Shown here: in pieces, positions 48,684 to 60,000 of the stretch
How positions within the stretch are numbered: position 1 is the first letter of the stretch
Layout: each line of letters begins with the position of its first letter
Source of the DNA: Nematostella vectensis
Taxonomy: Eukaryota > Cnidaria > Anthozoa > Actiniaria > Edwardsiidae
Assembly: GCF_932526225.1 (NCBI RefSeq)
Contig: NC_064039.1
Span: forward strand, 5,037,001 to 5,097,000
Direction of reading: 5' to 3'
DNA length: 60,000 nt
The notes under the pieces: generated by a model
The model's database searches: none
What the model saw: the letters and a program-made list of their open reading frames with translations, nothing else
Told to the model about the DNA's origin: nothing
Position numbers and translations under genes: made by a program

Positions 48684-48878
48684 AAAAGATCTACCATCTA
48701 CGCGGATTACTTCCTGTACGGGTCCAAGCTGGAGGAGCGAGAGAGTCATCCCTACCTCGGTGTGCAGTTCTCAAATGATCTCAAATGGAACAGTCTTAAA
48801 GCATCTCGCACTCTTAACCTAGTTAGACGGCACTTATATAGTTGTTCTAAAGTAGTAAAAGCCCGCGACTACTGTTGA
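48684..48878 (+). pseudogene. LINE (non-LTR retrotransposon) reverse-transcriptase remnant
   Basis: The open frame reads SHPYLGVQFSNDLKWN, then KASRTLNLVRRHLYSCSK. This is the familiar C-terminal end of LINE/jockey/CR1-type reverse transcriptases ('YLGV...LKW...KA...L..LRR.L'). About 8-10 residues normally found between LKWN and KASRTLN are missing, and the frame stops soon after. It is a short dead fragment. The part of the same frame to the left (48438-48680) is not recognisable. Confidence 0.7.
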
Positions 48879-51275
48879 CAAAAATAGCTTTGAAAATACA
48901 TAAACACTTAGTACCTACCGTAGAGAGCACCGCTTTATCTTATCATTTCCAATTTTTCGTATTTTAAGCTGGATTCATGCCGTTTCCATTCAACAACCAA
49001 ACTCGTAGTTATCTATTTCTATGCTTCATTCTCACAAGATTTTTACCAAGGTTGGACAACAAGACAAGTTTCCATCATGTTAGGTTACTGTGGTTTAATT
49101 TCCAAGTCGAAGGAAAACTCCTATAAATGTCTGTATTTAAAATAACTCCGGGCTGGACTCACTGACCTCATCCGACATGTTGTACAATTTGTGGGACATT
49201 TGGGTTGCACTTCGCTGGCGTCTATTTGCTGCTTTCTGATTGGATATTCGTGCGCGCGTCGGATCTATGAATTATGTTCCTTTCGGCGGCCGATACCATA
49301 CGAAGGGATGTTGTTTATCATTTTTTTGTAGTCGGCGGCTGTCTCTCCTAGAGTTATACGAAACCGCCTGCAATAAACTTTTATTTTTTTTAATTTTTCT
49401 TGTTAATGGACAGGATAAAAAAGCGGTTCCATGTATAATGCGCAACCCGATTTTCAGGGTTATTTTAGAGAAATACGACGGCACATTATACATGGGTAAA
49501 TATGAGATACGACATGTAAAGTAGAAATTAGATACATCTTGCTGTTACTCAACAATCTTTCGCTTTCAGATCTTTATTACCCTACTATTACCCTTCATCC
49601 GCTTGATATATTCAAATTATCAAAGAGTTTTGACTTTTATCGTGGCCCGGAAACACCATGCGCAAATCAGATGCGCAGCCGAGGAAATAAACCCTTTAAG
49701 GTACCTCTCAACCCCCACCCCTAAAATAAGCACTACAACTGAACGATGGGGTAGTGTAACCTCATTCGAAAAAAAATTTAGATAAACTTCATTTCTACAT
49801 GAATATCGTTTTTCTAGGTATTGGGGCATACACATTATTACGCAATGCATTTACGTTAGCCGTTATCAAATTGCCGTGTAAGAAATTAGATTAAAGGCCG
49901 AATTGAACGCAAGGCGGCTTTGCACGCCCCTTGACGATGCTTTATTTATCATAGCAGGAAGTCGAATGACTAAAGTAGTCATTAGCGATACGAGAAGTGG
50001 AGTAGGGAATTCTCCAGGGTTTGTGATATTCATATATCGGCAGTATAACACATGTAGCTTTTCAATATGAGTCTTTCAGTGTTTTGTTTTAATGGAATAA
50101 GCTTTTTGAATCGGTGATAGTCTTTCTCTAGTTCAAATGCTGTTTTTGCCTCATATGAAATATAAAATATTGGTTCATCGCCTGAAAACGCATTTCCAAG
50201 TACCCTCTTCCCTTCCCTCAAATCAGACTTTGGAATATTCAATGATCAAGTGTTCTTAAATCTGTGGACTGTTCGTTGGGTGGAAACATTGTGATTTATA
50301 TTGCTGTCATATTATATCGTCTGATAACGAACCAATAGATATTAGCAGTATCTGGCATAAGAACACATCATTTGTGATCTCGTAAAATGTGCTCAGTCAT
50401 ATCTAAAATTTTAAAATTAAGATTAATATCAAAAGTTCATTTGTCAAGTTTGATGTGATAAAGTTCTTAGGGCCTAATAACAGGAAATCACATAAAGTCA
50501 CAGTGTTTGTTGTAGGTGGTCATTTCCCCTTACTGGGTTTGCGATCGTCATTTACCGTCAATTAAAACGTTCAGCAACACATGGAAGTTTTTTCCTTCGA
50601 ATAAAAACATGGAATTGTGTTATTAGCTTTGCTTTTGTATTTTCTAGTTATTTTTCTCTCGACATTTTCTAAATCCAATTGATAATTTTGAGAAATGTCA
50701 GGTAGGCTTCCTAGAGACCGGTTCCAATTGAATGCCGTTTATCTAATGAAAAGCTAGTTTACTGTCACTTCTATACGTTATTCAAACTATAAGTAAATAA
50801 TAGAAAGCGGAAATTTAAGCGTACAATCATCAGTGTACCATTTCCTACTGCAGGCATTCTGTAATTTATTGTAATTCTGCGATAATCCTTTTCATGATTC
50901 TTAAGGCCAGTTTTGAACCTTCGTATCTTAATCAGAGTGTTCCAAAACAATTGGCTTGTATTTTGTATCATTTCCGTTTCTCTTTCTCTGTTCCTTTCTT
51001 TCCATCGTTCCGCGCTTCCCCTCAATTCGCCTTTGGCTGTCAAACGCGCATTCGCCTGAAATCCCGAATTCTTCCTCCGCTATGACGTCATGGCGATGTC
51101 AAGTCGACCCAGAAATGATTACTTCTACCACCCTTACCACTTATAACAATAGAAAAGGCCCGCGAACAGGATTTAGAACGAGAACAAAAAAGAAATATCA
51201 CTGTTGGTCAAACAGTGATTGTGTCGTATAACGAGTGGGTAGATTGAGAAAATGCCCAGGAAATAGAATGAAAAA
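48879..51275. other. intergenic region, unassigned
   Basis: AT-rich. One stretch at 49412-49492 (TGGACAG, then frame DKKAVPCIMRNPIFRVILEK, then a GGGTAAAT donor-like end) could be an isolated exon, but no partner was found. A GCTATGACGTCATGGCGATG motif at 51080-51099 contains TGACGTCA about 190 bp upstream of the next gene's ATG and may belong to its promoter. Confidence 0.4.
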
Positions 51276-54200
51276 ATGGGGGTATATACCGTAGTTCAGC
51301 GTGCCCTTCTCTTGCTTGTTTTTATTAGCATTTTGTGTGATAAATACCACTGGAGTTTTGCGTTAAAGAGAATCGTTTTAGAGACTCAGAAAGGGCAGCT
51401 GGAATTACTCTGCACAAGAGAGGTAGGAGTCAAGGCAAACATTGTCGTTGGTTTTGTACAATTAGCTGTGATAACACCACTTGGGAGTGATTATTTCGTG
51501 GGGTAGCGAATAGTAACAAGAAGTCAACAACCGTATCTCTATCTATTCGATCGCATGTCGTGATAATTTACCTTATGATTTTTATCTCTTGTTTTCTAGT
51601 TTGGCGTGTTGTCATCGATTCCTCCGGTAAGGATACTCTGTATCGTGGTTATGTTTAGTAGCTTTCTTGTTATCTATTTCTAGTACTCAGATGCCAAATG
51701 CATTCCCCGATCTTGTATTTATAGGTAGTTTTTCGTCCTCTCTTTTTTTCCGAACAACATCAGCTGGGGAGACGGATATTGCTTTGCAAAATTTCTCCTT
51801 TTTTCTTTTCGTCTGTCATTTCACAAAAAAATGAATAAATATTTAAATGACAAAAAATGTACCTATGAAGGAATATGAGCCGCCCAATTAATCACTGATA
51901 CTTCGAAGTCATTAGCCCGGTAACGACAAGAAAACACAATTAATGGAACCAATGTCCAGGAAACTATTAGCTCTGTCTCATTTCAAATTATTAATTTTAC
52001 TCATAATTATACTCTGATTATCTTTCCGTTCATATTCTGCTATTATTTTGCGATGAAGACCTAGTGTGATACACATCGATATTCATTGAAAGCTTTCTCT
52101 CTCTAAAAAAATCAATATTTAGGTTGCAAGGGAAAGAGGAGATTAAAGAGTTTTGCGGCCATCGCGCTCATGCGGATTATCATATATCTGAAGTATTTAG
52201 TTTTGCACAAGATTTTCGAGATTACAAACATCTCACTTCTCGATAGAGAGACATGTGTTTTGTGTTGCGATAAAATCAAATATAGTCGTTAAAAGCCTTG
52301 TTCTTAACAAAATTTTCTTGAATGTCCTTGTTCAAAATTCGCATTTTTGCCGCTTCAAACTAAATCTTTCATTCTGCGTCCGTCCGTATGATTTTCATAC
52401 CAAAATAACACATTGTAGACATATGCTGTAATGTTAGACAGACATAGGGTAATGGGGCTATTATTCGAGGAGCTATATCTAGTCAGGAATGTGTAGTTCC
52501 AGAAAATATCCATACCCCCCCCCCCCCCATTGAGGGGATTGGAAATTCCGGGGGGGGGGGGGACTGCCCTTTTTCTTAACAGTTACTGTATTTATTTTTT
52601 TCCAGAGGGCTGGAAATTCCAGAGGGGTGGGGGGTCATACCTCCGACCCCCTCAATAGGGGGGGGGGGGGGGGTATGGATATTTTCTGGAACTACACAAT
52701 ACTTCTCTCCACGAGGGAAGAAGAAAACGATGTGATGAGCCCACTTCCTGTTGGGAGAACGTCTGTAAAATAAAATATAAAATAAGTAATAATAAAATAA
52801 TAAAAATAAAGAAAACAAGAGAAAACATGCCCATGCTGCGCACGGTTTTTATTCACCAGCGCAGCAACAGACATGTTTTTCTCTTTATGTATTCATTTTA
52901 TAATTTTAACGACCTTCGCCTAAGAAGGGGCTGCAATCAGTCTTTCTGTTGGAAATTGTTAAATGGCTTGTGTTGTGAGCACTATTCGTTTTCGCCTTGG
53001 TTATTATTGCCAAATCACACAAATCTAAACAAAAAGCTTTTAGTCGTTTAGCTAGCTTCTTCAGGCTGAAAACTAATTATTTCTCGATTTATTTGCCATT
53101 TCTATAATTTCCTGTATAACTTATAATGATCTTCATCATTCACCTTATCCAACAGGAAATTGTAAATACAGTGTTGGGAACCGTTGATACCAAGTCACCT
53201 TTCTTACCTTGCAATCTTGAAGTAGCGGAGTGCTAAGCATATGAAAAAAAGGAAAAATATTAAGGCGAACGATTTTATGAGTTCCCTTAGAGAAGAAGTC
53301 TAGCATTATTTTTCACTTATGATTAATTGTTATATTAATTGTTGTTTTTCACCAATGATTAATTTTTATAGACCAATGATCCCTCGCCGTCCACAGATTT
53401 TCTTTGTGGCTCCAACTGTACGGAGGTAAAACACTGTATATTCATATAGCAAAAAATGGCATGAAATTGCCCTCAACGTCTTATCTGAGTGTCCAGTTAG
53501 CTGTCCGTCCGTCTGTTTGACTGTAATTGCTTGAGCCTCCTCTGCCTCGCGTAAGAGAGAAAAAAAAATAAGAAGCGCCTCCTCCGAATAAATGCCTCGC
53601 CTAATAGGAAAAATAAATAAATATAAAAGAAGCGCCTCTTCCGAATAAATGCCTCGCCTAAGAGGAAAAAAAAATAAAAAGAAGCGCCTCCTCCGAATAA
53701 ATGCCTCGCCTAAGAGGAAAAAAATAAGAAGAAGCGTCCCCTCCGAATAAATGCCTCACCTTAGAGGAAAAAAAAGAAGCGTGTTGCACTTCAACATACT
53801 CAGGGTGGTTGTACGTTAAAAGGGAATTGATGAAACCTGACAGTACTTATTAGTGTAATTACGGAGGCAAGGGTTTGCTGAAGGGAGGGGCTGCCTGCTT
53901 GTCTGCCTGTCTGTAGAAAGCCTAGTTTTCTCAATGCTCTGAGTAATACGCGCTCCGTAGTGCTTAGCTAGGGCTGGTTTAGTGGTGTTTTGGTGATGAG
54001 ATGTATGCCCACGTGCCTTCTTTTTTTCTTTACAGTGTAAAGCTCCTCTGAAGTTCAATGGCTTCCCTAACATCCCTGAGCATGAGTGTATCTCACAGTG
54101 CGAAAAGGTAACGCAATCCTATCAGTACTGACAGGTAACGCAATCCTATCAGTACTGACAGGAAACGCAATCCTATCAGTACAAACAGGTAACGAAATCC

Positions 54201-57200
54201 TATCAATACTGACAGGTAACGCAATGCTATCAGTACTGACAGGTAACGCAATCCTATCAGTACTGACAGGTAACGCAATCCTATCAGTACTGACAGGTAA
54301 CGCAATCCTATCAATACTGACAGGTAACGCAATCCTATCAGTACTGACAGGTAACGCAATCCTATCAGTACTGACAGGTAACGCAATCCTATCAGTACTG
54401 ACAGGTAACGCAATCCTATCAATACTGACAGGTAACGCAATGCTATCAGTACTGACAGGTAACGCAATGCTATCAGTACTGACAGGTAACGCAATGCTAT
54501 CAGTACTGACAGGTAACGCAATCCTATCAGTACTGACAGGTAACGCAATCCTATCAGTACTGACAGGTAACGCAATCCTATCAGTACTGACAGGTAACGC
54601 AATCCTATCAGTACTGACAGGTAATGCAATTCTATCAGTACTGACAGGTAATGCGGTCCAATCAATACTGACAGGTAACAAAATCTTATCATTACCAAAA
54701 GGTAATGCGGTCCAATCAGTTCGAGCAGGTGACGGAATTTCTTGGGCACGATCAGGTAACGCAATAACGCAATCTCTTGTGCACGAGCAGGTAACACAAT
54801 CTCTTGGGTACAAATAGGTAATGCAATCTCTTGGGCACGAGTAGGTAATGCAATCCTATCAGTACTGACAGGTAACGCAATCCCATCAGCACAAACAGGT
54901 AACGCAATCCCTTGGGCGCGAGCAGGTAACGCCATCCTAACGCAATCCTATCAGGAATGACAGGTAACGCAATCCTAAAAGTACTGACAGGTAACGCAAT
55001 CCTATCAGTACAAACAGGTAACGCAATCCTAAAAGTACTGACAGGTAACGCAATCCTATCAGTACAAACAGGTAACGCAATCCCTTGAGCACGAGCAGGT
55101 GACGCCATCCTAACGCAATCCTATCAGGAATGACAGGTAACGCAATCCTAAAAGTACTGACAAGTAACGCAATCCTATCAGTACAAACAGGTAACGCAAT
55201 CCCTTGGGCACGAGCATGTGACGCCATCCTAACTCAATCCTATCAGTACTGACAGGTAACGCAATCCTGAAAGTACTGACAGGTAACGCAATCCTATCAG
55301 TACAAACAGGTAACGCAATCCCTTGGGCACGAGCAGGTGACGCCATCCTAACGCAATCCTATCAGGAATGACAGGTAACGCAATCTAAAAGTACTGACAG
55401 GTAACGCAATCCTATCAGTACAAACAGGTAACGCAATCCCTTGGGCACGAGCAGGTGACGCCATCCTAACTCAATCCTATCAGTACTGACAGGTAACGCA
55501 ATCCTAAAAGTACTGACAGGTAACGCAATCCTATCAGTACAAACAGGTAACGCAATCCCTTGAGCACGAGCAGGTGACGCCTTGGTTCAGGGGGGATTTC
55601 TTAAGAACAAAATATTTTGCTATGAAATGCAATAGCGACCAAGCCAAACCACTATACGCTAACTGTAAGTTTGCGTTTCAGAGCGCAAGTCAGCCATGTA
55701 TCCGTGGCTGCCAACTTATCAAGAACCTCACCTCAGGTTAGATTCTCGTAATTCAACAAAGCATTTTAATGCTTTTATAACTGAATTTCCCATATTGTCT
55801 ATATTGTTCAGGACCAGGGCCAGGGGGCCTGTCGTACGACAGAAGGGCTGCATCTGTGTATGTACCGCTGACCTGTCGAGGGTCTGACCGTCTGCTCTTC
55901 GCGATCAACGCACACGTGGCGCCGGAGCTTTCCCATGAGCCCCTGGGGTTCCTAGTTCTGTACAGAACGAACAAAGCAGCGAACTGGAGCATTTATAAAT
56001 GTGTAAGTGACTAGACACGAGACATTGGAAAAGGACACCTAATGCCAATATTAATGCAGATACAAGCTTAATATACATACTCTAGTTTAAATCATCTTAG
56101 ACATTTGCAGGGTAAAAATACTGAGTGTCACAAACCTGGGGGCTTATTATGAAAACCAAAATACTAGCTTGCGTAGCGCAAGGGGGGCTGGGAAAGAGGG
56201 GGTGCTAGGATCAGCTGCAAGCGCCCACAGCCGCCTAATCAACCCCTCTAGGTCTAGCTACGCAGATTGCAGACGGTTGTGCTAATTGCTCCCGCACCCC
56301 CGGGGTGGTCCAATAATAACCATTTTCTTTCCAAGAAGCCCAAATGAACATGATCAAATACTTCCTCTTTTATATCTACAGTCAACTCGCTTTCTGCAGA
56401 ACACACCGGCTGTTATGGGCTCTCGTTATTATAGACAAAAACGAAAGGTGTTCATTAAATATTCTTGCTTATTATATGTAGCTTTCCCCCCCCCCCCCCT
56501 TTTCCCGGGTTCGCAAGGGGGGGAGGTGCCGGGGCACACATGTTCTCCACCAAATGTCTCTAGTTTTACCTTTCCTTTTTTTTTTTTTTTTTTCGCCTGA
56601 TTTCCTTGTCTAGCTCACTCTCATTAAAATAATAACACTGGTTTTGCTACGGGCTGGTTTCTCATGGCGTCATCCGCTTTACAGATCTTTGATGATTACC
56701 TGACCTTCCCCACCACTGCTGGGCAAATCGCTGTTGCCATAGTAACAGCAAGGGGTCTTGTCGCCTCACGTGACCTCACTGAGAGGACCCTTGAAAGGCT
56801 TCTTAGTATGAGCGATTTTGAATACGCCTTTGGGCACGGTCAGTGTACAGTCTCTGAATTTGCCCGAATGGGGCCTTTTTAATTGTGATGATAAAGGTTC
56901 CGTAAACACAAAGCATGGTGGTGTTGTCTTTTTTTACAGTACAATGTGTCTGTATTATATATTGGTCCGTACATTAGAAATCGTACATTGCTAATTGTAT
57001 TATGATAATACAGCACAGCCAACCCACACAATGCAATATATATATAATACATACATTGCGATGAGCTATACAATTTTCTATTTCTACCTATAAACGTGGA
57101 TATTTCGCGGTGTTTTTTTCGCAAGAACTGTAGTGCGCCAAAAAAAAAACATATTTTCGCACGCCTTCACATTATCTTTTTATAAAAGTCGCATTTGCCC

Positions 57201-59939
57201 AATGCGACTTTGCAGAGAAAATAAATGTACTGCGCTGACTTACAGTTTTACAGAACGTTAAATAAAAAAATAACTATATAACACCTTTGTTTGCAGGCTC
57301 TATTCCGCTCAATGCAGTAACCGACCTGAACGTTACCTTCAATGTGGAAACAAACAAGACTTCCGGCACCTGCAAACTGTCAGCGGTGTTTACCTGGGTG
57401 CCACCTTCTCCCAGTACGAATCACCTTAAAATGATAATTATGAAGTATTAACATGGGTATATGAGCATATAATAATAATGGAATATTAAACTTGGTATAT
57501 GTTATTACGTATCAAATTTGATAGTTATGACGTATCCCACTTGGTAATCCTTTTGTTTTTGCTTTTAGGTAAACCATGCAGCTATGATATCTTTTTACAT
57601 CAAGAAAATGGAGACGGACACGATTCTACATATGCCATAGTAAAGATGGTAGGTACTGCATCTACCCACTGTGGAAGGGGTAGTTGTAATAATGAAGATA
57701 TTTATGATGATAATCATGATAAATATGTTTATTGCATAACATTGGCGCGAGTCAGATGGTAGGTACTGCCTCTATCCACTGTGGAAGGGATAGTAGTAAT
57801 GAAGATATTTATGATGATAATCATGATAAATATATTTATTGCATCACATTAGCGGGAGTCAGATGGCAAGCACTGCCTCTACCCTCTGGGGGAGGGGGGG
57901 TTTCAATAGCCTTTGGGGTTAGAGTATACCAGATGGTTAAGCACTGCTTATATCCCCAAGGGGAGGGGTTCTGAATAAGGGGAAGAGAGTATACCAGATG
58001 GTTAGCACTGCTTGTAAACACCTCGGGGAGGGGATGTCATAATTGGGGGAAAGACACCTCTCCAATGGAACCAGAGGCGATAAGGTGTGCGGAAAACTCT
58101 TAGATATTTAGAATCATTTTATTACAATCAGTTTTCTTTGGGGAAAATTAATATCCACGTCTATAGGGTTGAAATCGTTTTTACATATTTTAATATTCAG
58201 CATGCCACAACATTGAGTTTTTTTTTTACAGAAAAGCAGTCATCATTACCTTACCTATACTGCCAGTGCCCTTCCCTTCGACACGCCTTATGTATTAGAT
58301 GTAAGATATATAAATAACATTGTCACCGTTTAAAGAGCATCCATTTACATATTAGACGGAGTATTCATCTAAAAAGCCGTATGTCCCACTGCATTAAGAC
58401 AAACGGCGGTATAAATCTATTTAGAATGATGCTATTGTCTGCTTATTCGACAGAATAAGTCAGTTACAGTAGCAGAACCTATCTATCTAACGCTTTGCTC
58501 ATGGTCTCACTCAGGTAATAGCCCTTGGATCAGAACTCCACAACGAAAGCGACGGGAGAAAAGTGATTAAGTTTCGTACTCCAAGTATGTATCGTAACAG
58601 CAAAAACAGCACCCCATGGTTAATAAGCAAAACAAAAAACACAGGGGGTGTTTATTGTTGCATTGCTCTGACCGATTTCTGTTATTTCTATAGCTTGTAG
58701 TTGTAGGGAGGCTCTGGATGATGACGAATATGCGCTATTTTGTGGTAAGCATATTGTAATGTCATATTTGGAAATACCGGTGTACTGGACATAATGAAGT
58801 GTAAATGTCTTTGCCCGGTTTTACTTTTACGCACTTGAAAATTTTTGGTCACCTTGACAGTTTTGTGAGGTAAACCAATAAGGATGCGAGAAACGTGCTA
58901 TCTGATACGACGCGCGCTACCGTGGCCACCTTGACAGTTTTGTGAGGTAAACCAATAAGGATGCGAGAAACGTGTTATCTGATACGACGCGCGCTACTGT
59001 GGCCACCTTGACAGTTTTGTGAAGTAAACCAATAAGGATGCGAAAAACGTGCTATTTGATACGACGCCAGCTACCGTGGCCACCTTGAAATTTTTGTAAA
59101 GTAAACCAATAAGGATGCGAGAAACGTTCTATTTGATACGACGCCAGCTACCGTGGCCACCTTGGCAGTTTTGTGAAGTAAACAAACAAGAATGCGAGAA
59201 ACGTGCTATCTGATGCGACGCGCGCTACTGTGGCCACCTTGACAGTTTTGTGAAGTAAACCAATAAGGATGCGAAAAACGTGCTATCTGATACGACGCCA
59301 GCTACCGTGGCCACCTTGAAATTTTTGTGAAGTAAACCAATAAGGATGCGAAAAACGTGCTATCTGATACGACGCCAGCTACCGTGGCCACCTTGACATT
59401 TTTGTAAAGTAAGCCAATAAGGATGCGAGAAAGCTGATTGGCATCAACGTCAATCAGCATGGCTAAAAAATCTCACAGTCTAACTTCTCGTTATAAAGTT
59501 CGTGTCAATTAAAAAGTGAATCTCGCTTTTTGGTTGACCAACTATATCAAAATGTTGAATTGGTGGCCACGGTAGCGTGCGTCTCACATTACATATCTGA
59601 AATGGTACTAGCTCGCGACTTTTTTTCGAGAATAGTGAGTTTTTCGCAATATACATAGTACTGTATTTCTATTTTTTTAGATTTGCGTGGAAGTTATTTT
59701 AGATACTTTAATTTGCTCTAAGTATTTCTACGATTTCCTTTTTAGCTCCAGATCAACCTAACAATCTCTCGATCGTATCGTCCCGTTACCTTGGCAACGG
59801 CACAAGCGTAGTCGTGGTGTCATGGCAACCGCCTAATGACCAGGCAATGGTCCTAGGATACCTACTGCACTGGAAAAAGACGCCTTACTCGGCAGCTCAT
59901 ATGACCGACCCACACGAAGGGCGAGCGACGATTAGCGCG
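51276..59939 (+). CDS. ROS1/sevenless-like receptor: N-terminal extracellular part, 12 exons, 3' end beyond window
   Basis: Exons: 51276-51422, 51600-51626, 53372-53425, 54036-54107, 55682-55736, 55812-56002, 56685-56805, 57297-57413, 57569-57648, 58515-58584, 58694-58744, 59746-59939. All junction phases agree, giving 393 codons. The start MGVYTVVQRALLLLVFISIL is a good signal peptide. Next comes a Cys-rich segment, FLCGSNCTE, then EHECISQCEK, then SASQPCIRGCQLIKNL. The 'PCIxGC' motif after 'CxxxC' is what I know from the ROS1/sevenless N-terminus. It is followed by fibronectin-III-like units; the last begins APDQPNNLSI and contains VVVVSWQPPNDQ and LGYLLHWKK. Potential N-glycosylation sites are frequent. 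In the family these are receptor tyrosine kinases, but the kinase would lie outside the window. Another FN3 surface protein remains possible. Confidence 0.75.
52490..52698. mobile_element. ~209-bp MITE with 30+-bp terminal inverted repeats and G/C tracts
   Basis: TGTAGTTCCAGAAAATATCC with CATACCCCCC at the left and its inverse (GGGGGGTATG, GGATATTTTCTGGAACTACA) at the right form near-perfect terminal repeats of about 35 bp. The interior has further mirrored pieces (CCCATTGAGGGG / CCCCCTCAATAGGG) and GGAAATTCC twice. AAT flanks both ends, a possible 3-bp target duplication. It lies in intron 2 of the ROS-like gene and has no coding capacity. Confidence 0.82.
53545..53780 (+). repeat. ~57-62-bp tandem repeat in intron 3 of the ROS-like gene
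   Basis: Four copies of AAGAAGCGCCTCCTCCGAAT then AAATGCCTCGCCTAAGAGG, separated by A-rich spacers of variable length. Confidence 0.88.
54101..55582 (+). repeat. 27-bp satellite and 119-bp higher-order repeat after exon 4 of the ROS-like gene
   Basis: Exon 4 ends GTGCGAAAAG|GTAACGC, and the intron continues as tandem CTGACAGGTAACGCAATCC then TATCAGTA units. About 22 regular 27-bp copies run to about 54650. They are followed by mixed variants (CTTGGGCACGAGCAGGT types), then from about 54900 a higher-order unit of about 119 bp repeated five to six times. Nearly every unit contains CAG|GTAACG, a strong 5' splice-site match, so more than 50 decoy donors follow the real one. Long ORFs on both strands come from the 27-bp period. 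Confidence 0.93.
56003..56684. other. intron 6 of the ROS-like gene
   Basis: Contains C- and G-tracts (56487-56500, 56517-56524) and a T-tract (56575-56594). A possible small inverted motif around TAGCTTGCGTAGCGCAAG (56163-56180) and CTAGCTACGCAG (56255-56266) was noted. No element identified. Confidence 0.45.
57640..58035 (+). repeat. degenerate repeat made from the exon 9 donor junction of the ROS-like gene
   Basis: Exon 9 ends AAAGATG|GTAGGTACTGCATCT. Copies follow at 57755 (CAGATG|GTAGGTACTGCCTCT), 57863 (CAGATG|GCAAGCACTGCC), 57932 (CAGATG|GTTAAGCACTGC) and 57998 (CAGATG|GTTAGCACTGC). The first two share about 108 bp, including TTTATGATGATAATCATGAT. GTAGG is kept only in the nearest copy. 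Confidence 0.82.
58846..59445 (+). repeat. 77-bp tandem array in intron 11 of the ROS-like gene
   Basis: Seven to eight copies of a unit with CCACCTTGACAGTTTTGTGA, GGTAAACCAATAAGGATGCG, AGAAACGTGCTATCTGATAC and GACGCGCGCTACCGTGG, at a 77-bp step (GGCCACC at 58924, 59001, 59078). The segment TTTTGTGAGGTAAAC faintly resembles the exon 11 end (TATTTTGTG|GTAAGC), but the match is too short to claim common origin. Confidence 0.88.
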
Positions 59940-60000
59940 GTGAGGGGGAGGGTGGCTGGGGAGTTATGCTAGGATATAATCGGAAAAAAAGAACACTGTA

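Noticed and set aside
49412-49492. Isolated exon-like frame (DKKAVPCIMRNPIFRVILEK)
   Set aside because: It has acceptor- and donor-like ends, but no partner exon or recognisable family; kept only as a note in the intergenic entry.
54067-54935. ORFs of 243-280 codons on both strands of the 27-bp satellite
   Set aside because: Same cause: the 27-bp unit is a multiple of three. The array lies in an intron of the ROS-like gene.

Overview
The window is eukaryotic nuclear DNA from an invertebrate animal. Genes are broken into many short exons with GT-AG introns, and both intergenic and intronic DNA carry satellites and MITE-like elements. A fully intron-split CFAP46, a TEX261 homologue and a ROS1/sevenless-like receptor N-terminus all point to a metazoan. 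An anthozoan cnidarian (sea anemone or coral) is my best guess, from general impression only; nothing in the sequence proves the taxon.

Layout. (1) 639-43101, plus strand: almost all of CFAP46 (FAP46/TTC40), a ciliary central-apparatus protein. I could place 61 consecutive exons whose phases all agree, giving 2,700 codons before the stop. Only the extreme 5' end is missing. (2) 43102-46294: convergent intergenic space with poly(A) signals, a ~62-bp tandem repeat, and a 1.05-kb TTAA-flanked inverted-repeat element with a hairpin and a nested smaller element. (3) 46295-47763, minus strand: complete five-exon TEX261/Svp26 homologue (192 aa), with a CRE-containing promoter that may be bidirectional. 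(4) 48.1-51.2 kb: mostly unassigned DNA with a LINE reverse-transcriptase remnant and a possible first exon. (5) 51276-59939, plus strand: 5' part (12 exons, 393 codons) of a secreted or type-I membrane protein with a signal peptide, a Cys-rich N-terminus like ROS1/sevenless, and fibronectin-III domains. It runs off the right edge.

The striking feature is how the introns have grown. In at least ten CFAP46 introns and at least one (probably two) introns of the ROS-like gene, the tandem repeat that fills the intron is made from the exon/intron junction itself. The last 15-60 nt of the exon, the 5' splice site and some intron have been copied again and again. The extreme case is intron 27: 68 donor sites at an exact 152-bp spacing over 10.3 kb. 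In other introns (before exons 33, 41 and 52) the repeated piece is the 3' splice-site side. The genes therefore carry long runs of decoy splice sites, some intact and some decayed.

The three genes have no evident shared pathway: ciliary motility, ER export, and cell-surface reception. CFAP46 and TEX261 converge, and TEX261 faces away from the ROS-like gene.
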